From Varibaculum cambriense (GTDB taxonomy: Bacteria > Actinomycetota > Actinomycetes > Actinomycetales > Actinomycetaceae), in assembly GCF_022133705.1 (NCBI RefSeq), contig NZ_JAKNHJ010000008.1, positions 1 through 64,000 of the forward strand: a DNA stretch of 64,000 nucleotides, read 5' to 3'. Of this stretch, positions 6,786-16,288 are shown one piece after another. The position numbers were made by a program, and so were the translations under genes. Position 1 is the stretch's first letter, and the number at the start of each line of letters is the position of its first letter. The notes below the pieces were generated by a model. It saw nothing but the letters and a program-made list of their open reading frames with translations. It was not told the DNA's origin and made no database searches.

Positions 6786-8837
6786 ATGGAGAAGCAAACA
6801 GACAACCGGCCTGTGTCGGTTGGCAAGAGCGCCTTCAAGGTTGATGGCGAGACCGTCTCGCTCTACGGCGGTGCCGTACACTACTGGAGGCTTGATCGGG
6901 ACAAGTGGGATCAGATCCTGGAATCCGTCAAAGGTATGGGATTCAACATGATCTCGATCTACATCCCGTGGGAGATCCACGAAGTAGAAAAGGGAGTTTT
7001 CGACTTCTCGGGTAACAAGGACATCGACGCCTTCCTGACCCTATGTGAAGAAAAAGATTTCCGGGTAATCGTGCGTCCCGGACCGCAGATCAACTCCGAG
7101 TTGACCTGGTTCGGATACCCCAAACGTATACTCGAGAACGAGCGGTTGCAGATGCGCAACGCTAAGGGAGGACGGACCGTCCTGACCCAGGTGCCTAAGC
7201 CCATCCCCGCGGTCAACTACGCGGCCGATGAATTCTACGAGGAAACCGCACTCTGGTACGACGCAATCTGTGAGATCCTGGCACGTCACTGCTACCCCAA
7301 GGGCGGCATTGTTGCGGCTCAGGTAGATAACGAGATGGCGTACTTCTTCTGCATCAACGCTTACGCTGCTGACTACTATGAAGAGTCGTTGGCACAGTAC
7401 CGCACCTTCTTGCTTGACAAGTACGGTGACCTGGCCAGCATTAACAAGGCCTACGGCACCTCTTATGGCAGCGAGGGCGAGATTGACCCGCCGCGCCGCT
7501 TCGAAGGCAAAGACAAGCATGACATCCCGGTATTGGCTGACTGGATTGAGTACCGCGAACAGTACCTGATCATTTCGATGGATCGTCTCGCCGACATGAT
7601 GCGTGAGCGTGGCCTGGATCAGATTGCGCTCTTCCACAACTACCCGCACCCGCTCGGTCCTGGTGGTGCCGCTTCTGGCTTCACCACACCTTTCAATATC
7701 GCCAAGCTGGAAGAAAAACTCGACTTCGTCGGCTTCGATATTTACTCCCGCAAGGAACTTTACAGCCACGTCAAGACCGTAGGCTCGTATGTGGTGGGAA
7801 CCAGTCGCTTCCCCTACATCCCGGAGTTCATCGCCGGTGTGTGGCCCTGGTACCTGAACCCAGGTGAGATTTACGACGAGGAATTCGTTACCAAGGCCGC
7901 GCTGATGCAGGGGATCAAGGGCTTCAGCCGCTACATGCTGGTGGAGCGCGACCGCTGGCTAGACTCTCCCATCCGTCGCGATGGTCGGGTTCGCGAAGAC
8001 CACGAGAAGATGTTCAGCAATGCTAACCGGATGCAGTCCGAGAACAGCTTTACCTCCTTGCGTCGTGACGCAAAGGTACTGCTCCTGGCTAACCGCGAAT
8101 ATGACCGGCTAGAGGCGGCCTCGGTGCTGGTTTCCTTCCCCGGTGACTTCTTGGAGACCCCGTCGGGCTTCAGCGAATACGCTAACCCGCTGACCATCAG
8201 CGAAGACAATCTGGGCTTCGATGCACCAGTACAGTTGGAGAAGAGTAAGGCTTTCGGTGCTTGCTTTGAGGCACTGTCTGCCGGGGGTCACGACTTCGTG
8301 ATCTCCGATACGGATCTCGATCCCGCGCGCTGGGGCGAACGCAGCATCATCGTGTTGCCGACCCTCGACTACCTGGATGCAAAGATTCAGCAGGCTTTGG
8401 TGGACTTCGTAGCCGGTGGTGGCTGCGCGGTAGTTGGTCCGAAGCTGCCCGAGCTAGACTCCCTGATGAACCCCTGCACTATCCTCAAGGATGCTGTTGA
8501 ATCCGGCAAGGGCAAGTGGTTCGTTGTCAAGAGCGGAGATGACGCCGCTAGCATGCTCGATAAGGCTTGCGCTGCTGCCGATGTTGCCGCCGTAAGTAAG
8601 AGCGATTCCCGGCTTGACGTGGTGGTACATGTAGACCAATCTGACGATAAGCGTCGCGTGGTCTTCGTTGCCAACCCGACTGCTGAGGCTATCGATACCC
8701 GTATCGAACTGCCCTTCGAGATCGAAAAGGCCACGGAACTGTGGTCAGGTCAGCCGGGCACCGTCCAGGGCAGCCAGTTGATGGCTTCTATGCCCGCCTA
8801 CTCAATCAATGTCTACGACTGCTCACTAAAGAACTGA
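6786..8837 (+). CDS. Beta-galactosidase, GH35-type catalytic domain with GH42-like C-terminal part
   Basis: A 683-residue glycoside hydrolase without a signal peptide, so cytoplasmic. The first 350 residues read as GH35: GGAVHYWR, YIPWEIHE and RPGPQINSE near the N-terminus, the acid/base in AQVDNE (Glu183) and the nucleophile in IPEFIAG (Glu347). Residues around 500-560 (SIIVLPTLDYLD, VDFVAGGGCAVVG) resemble the beta-galactosidase trimerisation domain of GH42, and a beta-rich end follows. Retaining beta-galactosidase or a related activity on the imported glycoside is expected. It lies between the importer genes and the unknown protein, probably in one operon. Confidence 0.8.
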   Translation: MEKQTDNRPVSVGKSAFKVDGETVSLYGGAVHYWRLDRDKWDQILESVKGMGFNMISIYIPWEIHEVEKGVFDFSGNKDIDAFLTLCEEKDFRVIVRPGPQINSELTWFGYPKRILENERLQMRNAKGGRTVLTQVPKPIPAVNYAADEFYEETALWYDAICEILARHCYPKGGIVAAQVDNEMAYFFCINAYAADYYEESLAQYRTFLLDKYGDLASINKAYGTSYGSEGEIDPPRRFEGKDKHDIPVLADWIEYREQYLIISMDRLADMMRERGLDQIALFHNYPHPLGPGGAASGFTTPFNIAKLEEKLDFVGFDIYSRKELYSHVKTVGSYVVGTSRFPYIPEFIAGVWPWYLNPGEIYDEEFVTKAALMQGIKGFSRYMLVERDRWLDSPIRRDGRVREDHEKMFSNANRMQSENSFTSLRRDAKVLLLANREYDRLEAASVLVSFPGDFLETPSGFSEYANPLTISEDNLGFDAPVQLEKSKAFGACFEALSAGGHDFVISDTDLDPARWGERSIIVLPTLDYLDAKIQQALVDFVAGGGCAVVGPKLPELDSLMNPCTILKDAVESGKGKWFVVKSGDDAASMLDKACAAADVAAVSKSDSRLDVVVHVDQSDDKRRVVFVANPTAEAIDTRIELPFEIEKATELWSGQPGTVQGSQLMASMPAYSINVYDCSLKN

Positions 8838-8848
8838 AAGGAACTGCA

Positions 8849-9628
8849 ATGCTTCACGGTGATGTTTTAATGGCCGATCTGGACGTGGACCAGTGGCGGA
8901 ATGCGCAGCGCCTGCTGCTACGTTCCGCCAAGGGCGCCCGTAGGATCGTGTGTTTGCTGGAAAAAGGAAAGGTAGTCAAGTGCCGCCACACCGAAGGTAA
9001 AGAGGTGGTTCAGGCTCCGACCCAGGTTGATGATCTGCAGGCTGCTGCGGATGCGCTGTACGCCGCCAACCGCGACCAGGTCGATTTCGTCCTGGTGGCA
9101 GAGCGCGATGAAATGGACGAGTACTTCGCCGAATACCAGAATACCTGGAACGCGGACGAGGATCTCGACGTATACGTTTGCCGCTCTTGGAGCCTACTGC
9201 GTGGCCGCTACAAGTCCTCGATTGTGACGGCTCCGGAACCTGCTGACGAGACTCTGGGTCTGCAGTGGAAGCTGGGCGCCTCTCATGAGGATGTGGTGTC
9301 GGCTGCGGAGGCGTTCGTGAGCCCGGAGAGCACTGTGGTGCTAGCCGTACACGACAACAACTCTTTGTGGACCAGCCTGATCCTGCGTTTCGATCAGGAC
9401 CGCAAGGTTATTTCGATTGGTACCGCCGACCCGAGCTTGATGGATATCAAGGGTGACCGGACTGCGGTTACGGAGCGCCTAGTCTCCTTCGCTAATGGTC
9501 GCGAGGGCGACGTTAAGCTGGTGGTGAGCTGTACCCGCGAGGCCGCCGAACAGTTCTTGGCTACCAAGGACAAGGCAGCGGTTATTTCTAAACTTGGAGA
9601 TGACTTCAAGGTAGAGCGCATCGGCTAA
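8849..9628 (+). CDS. Protein of unknown function at the end of the sugar operon
   Basis: A 259-residue soluble, acidic protein that I do not recognise. It has no signal peptide, membrane segment or cofactor motif I can name. It looks like two similar-sized alpha/beta halves, with a DVYVCRSWSLLRG segment in the middle and SLWTSLILRFDQD later. The ATG at 8849 follows AAAGGA at 8837-8842, only 11 bases after the beta-galactosidase stop, so co-translation is likely. A frame extending upstream overlaps the beta-galactosidase gene and is rejected. A role in use or sensing of the sugar is inferred from position alone. Confidence 0.7.
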   Translation: MLHGDVLMADLDVDQWRNAQRLLLRSAKGARRIVCLLEKGKVVKCRHTEGKEVVQAPTQVDDLQAAADALYAANRDQVDFVLVAERDEMDEYFAEYQNTWNADEDLDVYVCRSWSLLRGRYKSSIVTAPEPADETLGLQWKLGASHEDVVSAAEAFVSPESTVVLAVHDNNSLWTSLILRFDQDRKVISIGTADPSLMDIKGDRTAVTERLVSFANGREGDVKLVVSCTREAAEQFLATKDKAAVISKLGDDFKVERIG

Positions 9629-9643
9629 CCGTAATAGATAAAG

Positions 9644-9683
9644 GAAGTGGCCGGGATCCCAGGGATGGGATCCCGGCCACTTC
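9644..9683. terminator. Perfect 17-bp hairpin at the end of the sugar operon
   Basis: GAAGTGGCC... at 9644-9660 pairs perfectly with 9667-9683 around a six-base loop. It lies just after the last operon gene and ends the transcript, although no T tract follows. It could act from both sides, since the LacI-family gene converges from the right. Confidence 0.6.
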
Positions 9684-9788
9684 ATGTTACGCACCTAAAT
9701 ATTGCCTTTAACAGTACTTTCAACCCGAATTAGGGGCTTCTGTGCTCTCTAGTTAACAGGCGCCTAGCTATTGCTTTGCCGGTTATTA

Positions 9789-10832
9789 TCACGAAATTCT
9801 CGAGCGGGGGGGGGCTTCAGTGCTCTTCCTGATGATGAGATCAGGGGAAATAGTGTGGCGAGCGTCAGGTTCAGAATCTTGCAGGCTACTCACACACAGG
9901 CGGCCCAGCGCCACGAAGTCCTGCCGCACGGTGGTTAGTGGGGGATCGAATTGGGAAGCGAACTCATGGTCGTCGAAACCGATGATGCTGATGTCTTGCG
10001 GTACGCGGAGGCCGCGCTCGTTAAGTGCCCGCATCAAACCGAGCGCCATCAGGTCGGAAGCTACGAATACGGCCGTGGGGCGGGGATTCAAGTCGGCTAT
10101 GCGGCATCCAGCCTGGTAGCCACTTTCCCCTGTCCAGTCACCGATTAGCGGTTCTGGAACGGGTAGATCCTGAGCGAGCAGGGCATCTCGCCAGCCATTG
10201 AGTCTAACTTGTCCTTCGAGCCACTCCTGGTTGCCAGCTACATGGGCAATATCTTGATGACCGAGCCGTATCAGGTGTTGCACGGCTCGCATGGATCCCT
10301 CGTATTGGTCCTCGGACACGACTACGGCGTGTGGAAGGGGAGTAAGGTCAGCGGCGAGCACGACAATAGGTAGTCCGCTGGCCCATCCAGAGTTTTCGAT
10401 GGAGTTCAAAGCGAGTTCGGCTTCCCGGATTAGCGGGGCGATGACGATCAGACCGTCAACGTAGGCATCGCGGAAAGTGTCGAAAGTTGACTGGAGTGAA
10501 CCAAAAGAATCGCGATCATTGACGGACAGGATTACATTTTTTCCGACTTCTCTGGCAGCGATTTCGATTCCTCGCAAAGCTCCCATCGGGCCGTAGCGCC
10601 AGGATGAGTCAGTAACCACCCCAATGCTGCCGGGTCGGTCAGTCTTTAGAGCCGCAGCAGCGGCATTACGTCGATAGCCTACCTCAGCGATAGCGGAGAG
10701 TACTCGCTCGCGAGTATCCGGATGCACGGCTCCCTGATCATTAACCACGCGCGAGACGGTCTGATAGGAGCACCCAGCTAGACGGGCAACATCATGTAAA
10801 GTTGGGCGTCGCTTGCTAGGTGTAGTAGACAT
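9789..10832 (-). CDS. LacI-family transcriptional repressor
   Basis: A 347-residue DNA-binding protein. The N-terminal helix-turn-helix reads DVARLAGCSYQTVSRVVN (about residues 14-31), followed by the hinge region and a periplasmic-binding-protein-like sensor domain (GSIGVVTDSS, VDGLIVIAPL, AVFVASDLMALG, ISIIGFDDHEFAS). Its probable targets are the GTGAACGTTCAC-type palindromes at 286-327 and 3006-3017. No copy is visible upstream of its own gene, so autoregulation is not supported. The inducer is presumably the imported sugar or a breakdown product. Confidence 0.9.
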   Translation of the reverse strand: MSTTPSKRRPTLHDVARLAGCSYQTVSRVVNDQGAVHPDTRERVLSAIAEVGYRRNAAAAALKTDRPGSIGVVTDSSWRYGPMGALRGIEIAAREVGKNVILSVNDRDSFGSLQSTFDTFRDAYVDGLIVIAPLIREAELALNSIENSGWASGLPIVVLAADLTPLPHAVVVSEDQYEGSMRAVQHLIRLGHQDIAHVAGNQEWLEGQVRLNGWRDALLAQDLPVPEPLIGDWTGESGYQAGCRIADLNPRPTAVFVASDLMALGLMRALNERGLRVPQDISIIGFDDHEFASQFDPPLTTVRQDFVALGRLCVSSLQDSEPDARHTISPDLIIRKSTEAPPRSRIS

Positions 10833-11002
10833 ACAAGCAACTCTACTACGAAGCGGTTGCCGTCACTTTCGTAAGTTGTCCGTTTTTCATCTTGATATCG
10901 GGAAATTACCGGGTTTAGCAACCTGGTATTTTAACCTAGAGATAGAACTAGGCGTCATTTTGAAGATGGCGAGCAGACATAATACGGGATGGATGGTTTC
11001 CT

Positions 11003-13072
11003 ATGAGCCAATCTTTAGGTGAAACCGCTAATGAACCGGCAATGCCCCTACCGGAAAATAGCCGGCAAGATGCGAAAGTTAACTTCCCGGTCTTCCTAGG
11101 TTCCTCAGTGGGGATCTTAGCCATAGCCTTGTGGGCACTGATTTCTCCCACTAGCGCCGCCGAGGTGCTGGGAGTTGCGGTCGGGGCGATCTCAAAATGG
11201 TTCGGCTGGTTTTATATTGCGCTGGCTGCCATCATTCTAGTTTTCGTATTTTTCTTGGGATTCTCCCGCTATGGGGAAACCCGCCTAGGACCGCCCAACT
11301 CCCGTCCCGAATTTTCGACCTTCTCCTGGGCATCCATGCTGTTTGCTGCCGGGATTGGTACCGATATCCTATTTTTCTCCGTGGCCGGCCCCGTCAGCCA
11401 ATATCTGCAGCCTCCCGTGGGCAAAGGGGAAACTATCGAGGCTGCCCGGGAAGCCACGGTTTGGACGCTTTTCCATTACGGCATCACCGGTTGGGGGATG
11501 TATGCCCTGATGGGGATGGCTTTGGGGTATTTTGCTTATCGTCGTAAAAAACCCTTATCGGTACGCTCCGCCCTCTACCCGATTTTTGGAGACAAACTCA
11601 ACGGCCCGCTGGGGCATACCGTTGACGGAGCCGCCATCCTAGGCACTATCTTTGGGGTGGCCACCACCCTGGGAATCGGGGTAGTACAGCTTAATGTGGG
11701 GCTGGAAATCCTTTTCGGGATTGAACAGGGGATTCCCGCGCAGGTGGGGTTAGTGATTCTAGCGGTAGCCATGGCTACCGTCTCTGCAACTACCGGAATC
11801 CATAAAGGAATCCGTTTCCTTAGCCAACTCAACGTGGTATTAGCGCTGTTTCTGGCATCCTGGGTTTTCATCACTGGAAGAACAGCTTTCCTGCTTAACG
11901 CTATTGTGATGAATATCGGGGACTTTGTATGGTCATTCCCGCGCCGCGCCCTCGAAACCTTCGCCTATTCAGACGTAAGTGCCTGGATGTCGGCGTGGAC
12001 GCTGTTTTTCTGGGCGTGGTGGGTGGCCTGGGCGTCCTTCGTGGGAATGTTCTTGGCGCGGATTTCTAGAGGACGCACCCTGCGGGAGTTCGTAGTCGGA
12101 ACCATGCTGATTCCCTTCTCCTACGTCCTCATGTGGGTAGCTATTTTCGGTAACGCCGCCATCGACCTGATTCGCAGCGGCGATAAATCCTTTGCCGAGG
12201 CTACCCTCAAAGCCCCCGAAATGGGTTTTTATCTACTTTTGCAACAATGTCCGGCGGCGGTATTCATTATGGGGCTAGCCACCTTCGTAGGTCTGCTATT
12301 TTACGTAACCTCTGCGGACTCGGGCGCCCTCATTATGGCGAACCTGTCCTCATTCCTCCCGACGGTACGTTCCGATGCTCCCGGTTGGCTACGAATTTTT
12401 TGGGCGGGGGTAACCGGGCTGCTAACTATTGGCATGCTGATAGTCGGGGGCATCCCGGCGCTCCAAAACGCGACTATCATTATGGGATTGCCGTTCTCGC
12501 TAGTAATGATCTTAGTGATGATTGGCCTGGCCAGAGCGTTAAAGCAAGATCGGCGTGCCCGGCAGTTGCGGGCGCACTCAGCCCGCAATATTTTGGCGGG
12601 AACCGGGTCTATTGCTGGGCGGCTAGAAACTAACTGGCGCGAGCGCCTCTCGAAAACTTTCGGGCAAGTAACCCCCGTGGAAGCTCAAGCCTACCTGGAT
12701 AAAGTGGCTGAACCGGCGTTGCGGGACTTTGCCGCAGAACTAAATAAACAGGGGATCCCCGCCGAGGTCGTCCGGGGAGATAATGATCCCCTCGAGCAAG
12801 TAGATCTACAAGCCCGCATCTATGACCGCCTAAAATTAACCGCTTTCAAAGGTCCTGACCAGTTTGTTTACCGGATTTTGGCGGTAGATACCGCGAATAC
12901 TATCTACGCGGGTTCTGCCCCCAGCAGTCCTCGCTCTACTCGCCTGGAAGTACATTTGCCTGATAATGATCAAGATTATGACGTGATGGGGTATTCGCGC
13001 AGCGCCATCATCCATGACGCCTTTGACCATTTCGACCGTTACCAGGACTATTGGCGGATTAACGACGGCTAA
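11003..13072 (+). CDS. BCCT-family choline/glycine betaine transporter (BetT-like)
   Basis: A 689-residue membrane protein with about twelve transmembrane segments and a soluble C-terminal domain of about 170 residues, as in BetT-type proteins. The BCCT signature is clear around residues 330-360 (FFWAWWVAWASFVGMFLARIS), and the substrate-site glycine stretch reads AAGIGTDILFF. Family members import choline, betaine or related trimethylammonium compounds with Na+ or H+. The C-terminal domain often senses osmotic stress. The start at 11003 has only a weak ribosome-binding site (GGATGG). No betaine-synthesis genes lie nearby. Confidence 0.88.
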   Translation: MSQSLGETANEPAMPLPENSRQDAKVNFPVFLGSSVGILAIALWALISPTSAAEVLGVAVGAISKWFGWFYIALAAIILVFVFFLGFSRYGETRLGPPNSRPEFSTFSWASMLFAAGIGTDILFFSVAGPVSQYLQPPVGKGETIEAAREATVWTLFHYGITGWGMYALMGMALGYFAYRRKKPLSVRSALYPIFGDKLNGPLGHTVDGAAILGTIFGVATTLGIGVVQLNVGLEILFGIEQGIPAQVGLVILAVAMATVSATTGIHKGIRFLSQLNVVLALFLASWVFITGRTAFLLNAIVMNIGDFVWSFPRRALETFAYSDVSAWMSAWTLFFWAWWVAWASFVGMFLARISRGRTLREFVVGTMLIPFSYVLMWVAIFGNAAIDLIRSGDKSFAEATLKAPEMGFYLLLQQCPAAVFIMGLATFVGLLFYVTSADSGALIMANLSSFLPTVRSDAPGWLRIFWAGVTGLLTIGMLIVGGIPALQNATIIMGLPFSLVMILVMIGLARALKQDRRARQLRAHSARNILAGTGSIAGRLETNWRERLSKTFGQVTPVEAQAYLDKVAEPALRDFAAELNKQGIPAEVVRGDNDPLEQVDLQARIYDRLKLTAFKGPDQFVYRILAVDTANTIYAGSAPSSPRSTRLEVHLPDNDQDYDVMGYSRSAIIHDAFDHFDRYQDYWRINDG

Positions 13073-13261
13073 AGCGGGAAAAATCGCGCTCGGACTTTGA
13101 CGTTTCCTATTGTCGAGCGGGGTTTTCCGGTAAACTGCAAGTATAGACAGGATTTTGAGGCGCTATTGTTACCTCAGTAGACAATAACGCTCGCGGATCG
13201 GGCGACTCGTTAACTAGGGTCAAGGTTGACGCCATCGCCAGTAGTTTAGAGAGGAAAATAG

Positions 13262-13630
13262 ATGACTATCCCGGTGCCCCTGTACAGATTACCGGAGGCT
13301 ATGGCCTGTTTTAACTCGGCTTCATTGATTACCTTGCCTTACGGTGCCCACGTAAAAGTCCATACTGTAGATCCGATCTTAGAGGACGGGCGACTGAGAA
13401 TCCGCAATGCTCGCGACTCGGCCTTACGTAACGGAGCTGCCAACCCAAATGTTACTTTGATTTGGCAAAGCCCCTATCCCCATGGCTGGAGCCTGGTAGT
13501 TGAGGGCCAGGCTTGGGCAAACGGTCCAGATTTGATGATCGAGTACGAGTCGGGGATTCTGCATCGTCCTCAGTACCATAACGATGGGCCGCAGTGGATG
13601 TGGCAAGACGGGGAGTGCCCCGTCCAGTAG
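13262..13630 (+). CDS. Pyridoxamine 5'-phosphate oxidase-like flavin split-barrel protein
   Basis: A 122-residue protein with the flow of small FMN- or F420-binding split-barrel proteins: an N-terminal ASLITLPYGAHVKV strand pair, then NPNVTLIWQSP and GWSLVVEGQA. The AGAGGA ribosome-binding site precedes the ATG. It has no signal or membrane segment. It lies between the betaine transporter and the convergent copper ATPase, which gives no clue to function. A flavin-dependent reductase or a heme-binding role is possible in this superfamily. The assignment is at superfamily level only. Confidence 0.6.
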   Translation: MTIPVPLYRLPEAMACFNSASLITLPYGAHVKVHTVDPILEDGRLRIRNARDSALRNGAANPNVTLIWQSPYPHGWSLVVEGQAWANGPDLMIEYESGILHRPQYHNDGPQWMWQDGECPVQ

Positions 13631-13676
13631 GGTGCCCCGTAGGCAATGCCCGCCCCGGCACGGATCAAGCGGGAGA

Positions 13677-15929
13677 CTATTTGGCTTCTACTGGCTGAAA
13701 AGACCGTAACCGCAGGCTGTTTCCCACCACGAAGGCCGACGAGCAAGCCATAGCGGCTCCCGCCAGCATGGGGTTAAGTAATCCCAAGGCTGCCAGCGGT
13801 ATGGCGGCAACATTGTAAGCGAATGCCCAAAACAGATTCCCTTTAATGATTTTTAGGGTACGTCGCGAAAGCCGAATCGCATCTACCGCGGCTAAAAGAT
13901 CCGGGCGCATCAAAGTAATATCAGCGGCTTCAATCGCCACATCGGTGCCGGAGCCCATCGCGATCCCCAGGTCTGCTTGCGTAAGGGCGGCCGCATCATT
14001 AACCCCATCACCAACCATGGCTACGGTGGCTCCCCGTCCCTGTTTGCGGAAAACTGCCACCACTTTATCCTGGGGTTTTACTTCTGCGATTACCTCTTCA
14101 ATTCCAATTTGTTTACCTACTTGGCGCGCCACATTTTCGGTGTCTCCAGTCAGCAACACCGGGGTTAGCCCTAACTCTTTGAAGCGCGCGATTGCCGGAG
14201 CACTGGTTTCTTTTACCTGGTCGGCAATCCCTAGAAGTCCTTTCACCTGACCATCGAGGGATACCAGTACCATAGTTTCGCCGCGGCTAGTGTGTTCCGT
14301 GATTACGTCCTCGAAAGCGGAAGAAATTACGGCACCTTGCTCGCTAATAAACTTGCGGTTCCCCGCCAGTACCGCCTGCCCTGCAATAGTGCCGCGCACC
14401 CCGCCTCCGGGGTAGCTTTGGAAATCTGCTGGTACCTTATCGCTGGTGAGCTCGATTCCTTTAGCGGTTGCTGCCCGGGTAATCGCCCCGGCAATGGGAT
14501 GCTCACTGCCGCTTTCCAGGGTAGCGGCCGCCTGCAATACCCCCAGATCATCGGGAGGAAAGATGCTTACCAGTTCCATATTTCCACTGGTAACAGTGCC
14601 GGTTTTATCGAGGATAACCGTGTCGACTTGCCGGGTAGATTCCAGTATCTCCGCGCCCTTAATTAAAATCCCCAGCGAAGCCCCGCGACCGGTTCCCACC
14701 AGCAGCGCGGTAGGCGTAGCCAGTCCTAGGGCGCAGGGGCAAGCAATAATTAACACCGCCACCGCGCAGGTAAAGGCAGTAACCGGGGTTCCAATTATTA
14801 ACCAGATCAGCAAAGTAAGCAGCGAAATCGCCATCACTATCGGCACGAAAACTGCGGAAATCCGATCTGCCAGGCGTTGAATCGGGGCTTTACCGGCCTG
14901 CGCTTGTTCCACTAGACGAGTAATTTGAGCCAGTTGCGTTTTAGAGCCCACCCGCGTGGCGCGAACTACCAGGCGGCCATAGGTGTTGATGGTCGCGCCG
15001 GTAACCTGGTCACCTACTCCTACCTCTACCGGGACTGATTCCCCAGTTAGTAAGGAATTATCGACGGCGCTGACCCCGGAGACTACCACTCCATCGGTAG
15101 CGATTTTTTCGCCCGGAAGAGAAATAAATTCTTCACCCTCGCCAAGTTCTTTGATCGGGATCTTTACTTCCTGGCCGGCTCGCAGCGCGGTTACCTCTTT
15201 CACCCCCATTTCGGCGAGGGAACGCAGTGCATCCCCGGCACGTACTTTGGCGCGTTTCTCAAAATAGCGTCCGCCCAGAATAAAAACCGTTACCCCAGAA
15301 CAAACTTCCAGATAGATGTGACTGGCGGCATCCCCGGGTCGGGCGAGCAGTTGGAAATCATGGGTCATGCCTACCTGGCCAGCATCCCCAAAGAACAGGG
15401 CATATAAAGACCAAATAAAAGCAGCTAAAGTACCCAAAGAAATCAGGGTATCCATAGTGGTGGTGGCGCGGCGGGCATTTACGAAGGCCGCGTGGTGGAA
15501 GGGGTAAGCTCCCCACAGCACCACCGGAATCGTCAACAGTAGGGACACCCATTGCCAATAGGGGAATTGCAGGGGCGGAATCATCGCCAAAGTGATGACC
15601 GGAACCGCCAGGAGGGCGCAAATAATCAGGCGCCGCCGCAGCCCGGCCAGTTCCTGCGAGCTGGTCTTCGGGTGTTCTTGCCCGTACTCGCGCCCAAAAT
15701 CCCCGTCCGTAAATGCGCTATAACCGGCGTTTTCCACGGTTTTTATAAAATCTTTCGTGCCAAAATCACCACTTTGGGAAATAGTGGCTTTCTCAGTCGC
15801 ATAGTTAACGGACGCGCTTACTCCCGGCATGTTATTGAGGGCTTTTTCAATATGCGCCGCACAGGCCGCGCAACTCATGCCCCCGATTGTCAGTTCGAGG
15901 TTCTGAGAATTATCGATACTACTAACCAA
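13677..15929 (-). CDS. copA: Copper-exporting P1B-type ATPase
   Basis: A 750-residue metal pump. One N-terminal heavy-metal-associated domain carries GGMSCAAC (Cys20, Cys23). Membrane segments follow, with the TGES actuator loop, the metal-site CPC in [14 protein letters not shown], the phosphorylation motif DKTGTVT, and the hinge [13 protein letters not shown] plus the HMA domain indicates Cu+ export from the cytoplasm (P1B-1). No copper chaperone or CsoR-type regulator is seen beside it. Confidence 0.88.
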   Translation of the reverse strand: MVSSIDNSQNLELTIGGMSCAACAAHIEKALNNMPGVSASVNYATEKATISQSGDFGTKDFIKTVENAGYSAFTDGDFGREYGQEHPKTSSQELAGLRRRLIICALLAVPVITLAMIPPLQFPYWQWVSLLLTIPVVLWGAYPFHHAAFVNARRATTTMDTLISLGTLAAFIWSLYALFFGDAGQVGMTHDFQLLARPGDAASHIYLEVCSGVTVFILGGRYFEKRAKVRAGDALRSLAEMGVKEVTALRAGQEVKIPIKELGEGEEFISLPGEKIATDGVVVSGVSAVDNSLLTGESVPVEVGVGDQVTGATINTYGRLVVRATRVGSKTQLAQITRLVEQAQAGKAPIQRLADRISAVFVPIVMAISLLTLLIWLIIGTPVTAFTCAVAVLIIACPCALGLATPTALLVGTGRGASLGILIKGAEILESTRQVDTVILDKTGTVTSGNMELVSIFPPDDLGVLQAAATLESGSEHPIAGAITRAATAKGIELTSDKVPADFQSYPGGGVRGTIAGQAVLAGNRKFISEQGAVISSAFEDVITEHTSRGETMVLVSLDGQVKGLLGIADQVKETSAPAIARFKELGLTPVLLTGDTENVARQVGKQIGIEEVIAEVKPQDKVVAVFRKQGRGATVAMVGDGVNDAAALTQADLGIAMGSGTDVAIEAADITLMRPDLLAAVDAIRLSRRTLKIIKGNLFWAFAYNVAAIPLAALGLLNPMLAGAAMACSSAFVVGNSLRLRSFQPVEAK

Positions 15930-16088
15930 CTGCTACCTCCTGCGCCCTATCCTAACTATTTGATAATCAGCTAGTAAGTGTTTTTTTCCAGGGCGAAAAG
16001 CAAACTGGCAGCACCTTCAGCGAGTGTGGGCTTTGAAAGAATCCCGGTAAGAGGGCGGGAAAACAGAATTAGCTAAGGAAACTAGCAG

Positions 16089-16161
16089 AGCCGCTAATCG
16101 GACTTGAACCGATGACCTACGCTTTACGAGAGCGTTGCTCTACCAACTGAGCTATAGCGGC
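16089..16161 (-). tRNA. tRNA-Thr (anticodon CGT)
   Basis: The reverse complement folds into a full cloverleaf: acceptor arm GCCGCTA with TAGCGGC, D-arm GCTC/GAGC, anticodon stem ACGCT/AGCGT with loop CTCGTAA, and T-arm with GGTTCAAGTCC. The anticodon CGT reads ACG (Thr). The 3' CCA is not encoded. The coordinates include the discriminator base. Confidence 0.95.
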
Positions 16162-16288
16162 AAAATGCCTTAGGCACCGTGTCAGTCTATCTAGCCTTCG
16201 CCCCGCTTTCCAAACTTTTCGACCAGGTAGAACGGTTATTTTCGCCACGCTATAGCCGGTGGCACAGCCGGGAGATGGAAATATGAGG

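Noticed and set aside
7041-7769. 242-codon minus-strand frame inside the beta-galactosidase gene
   Set aside because: It is a shadow of a strong + strand gene with both catalytic residues.
13160-13190. Inverted repeat GCGCTATTGT / ACAATAACGC before the split-barrel gene
   Set aside because: Ten bases with one mismatch, no T tract and no clear relation to a promoter; may be chance.
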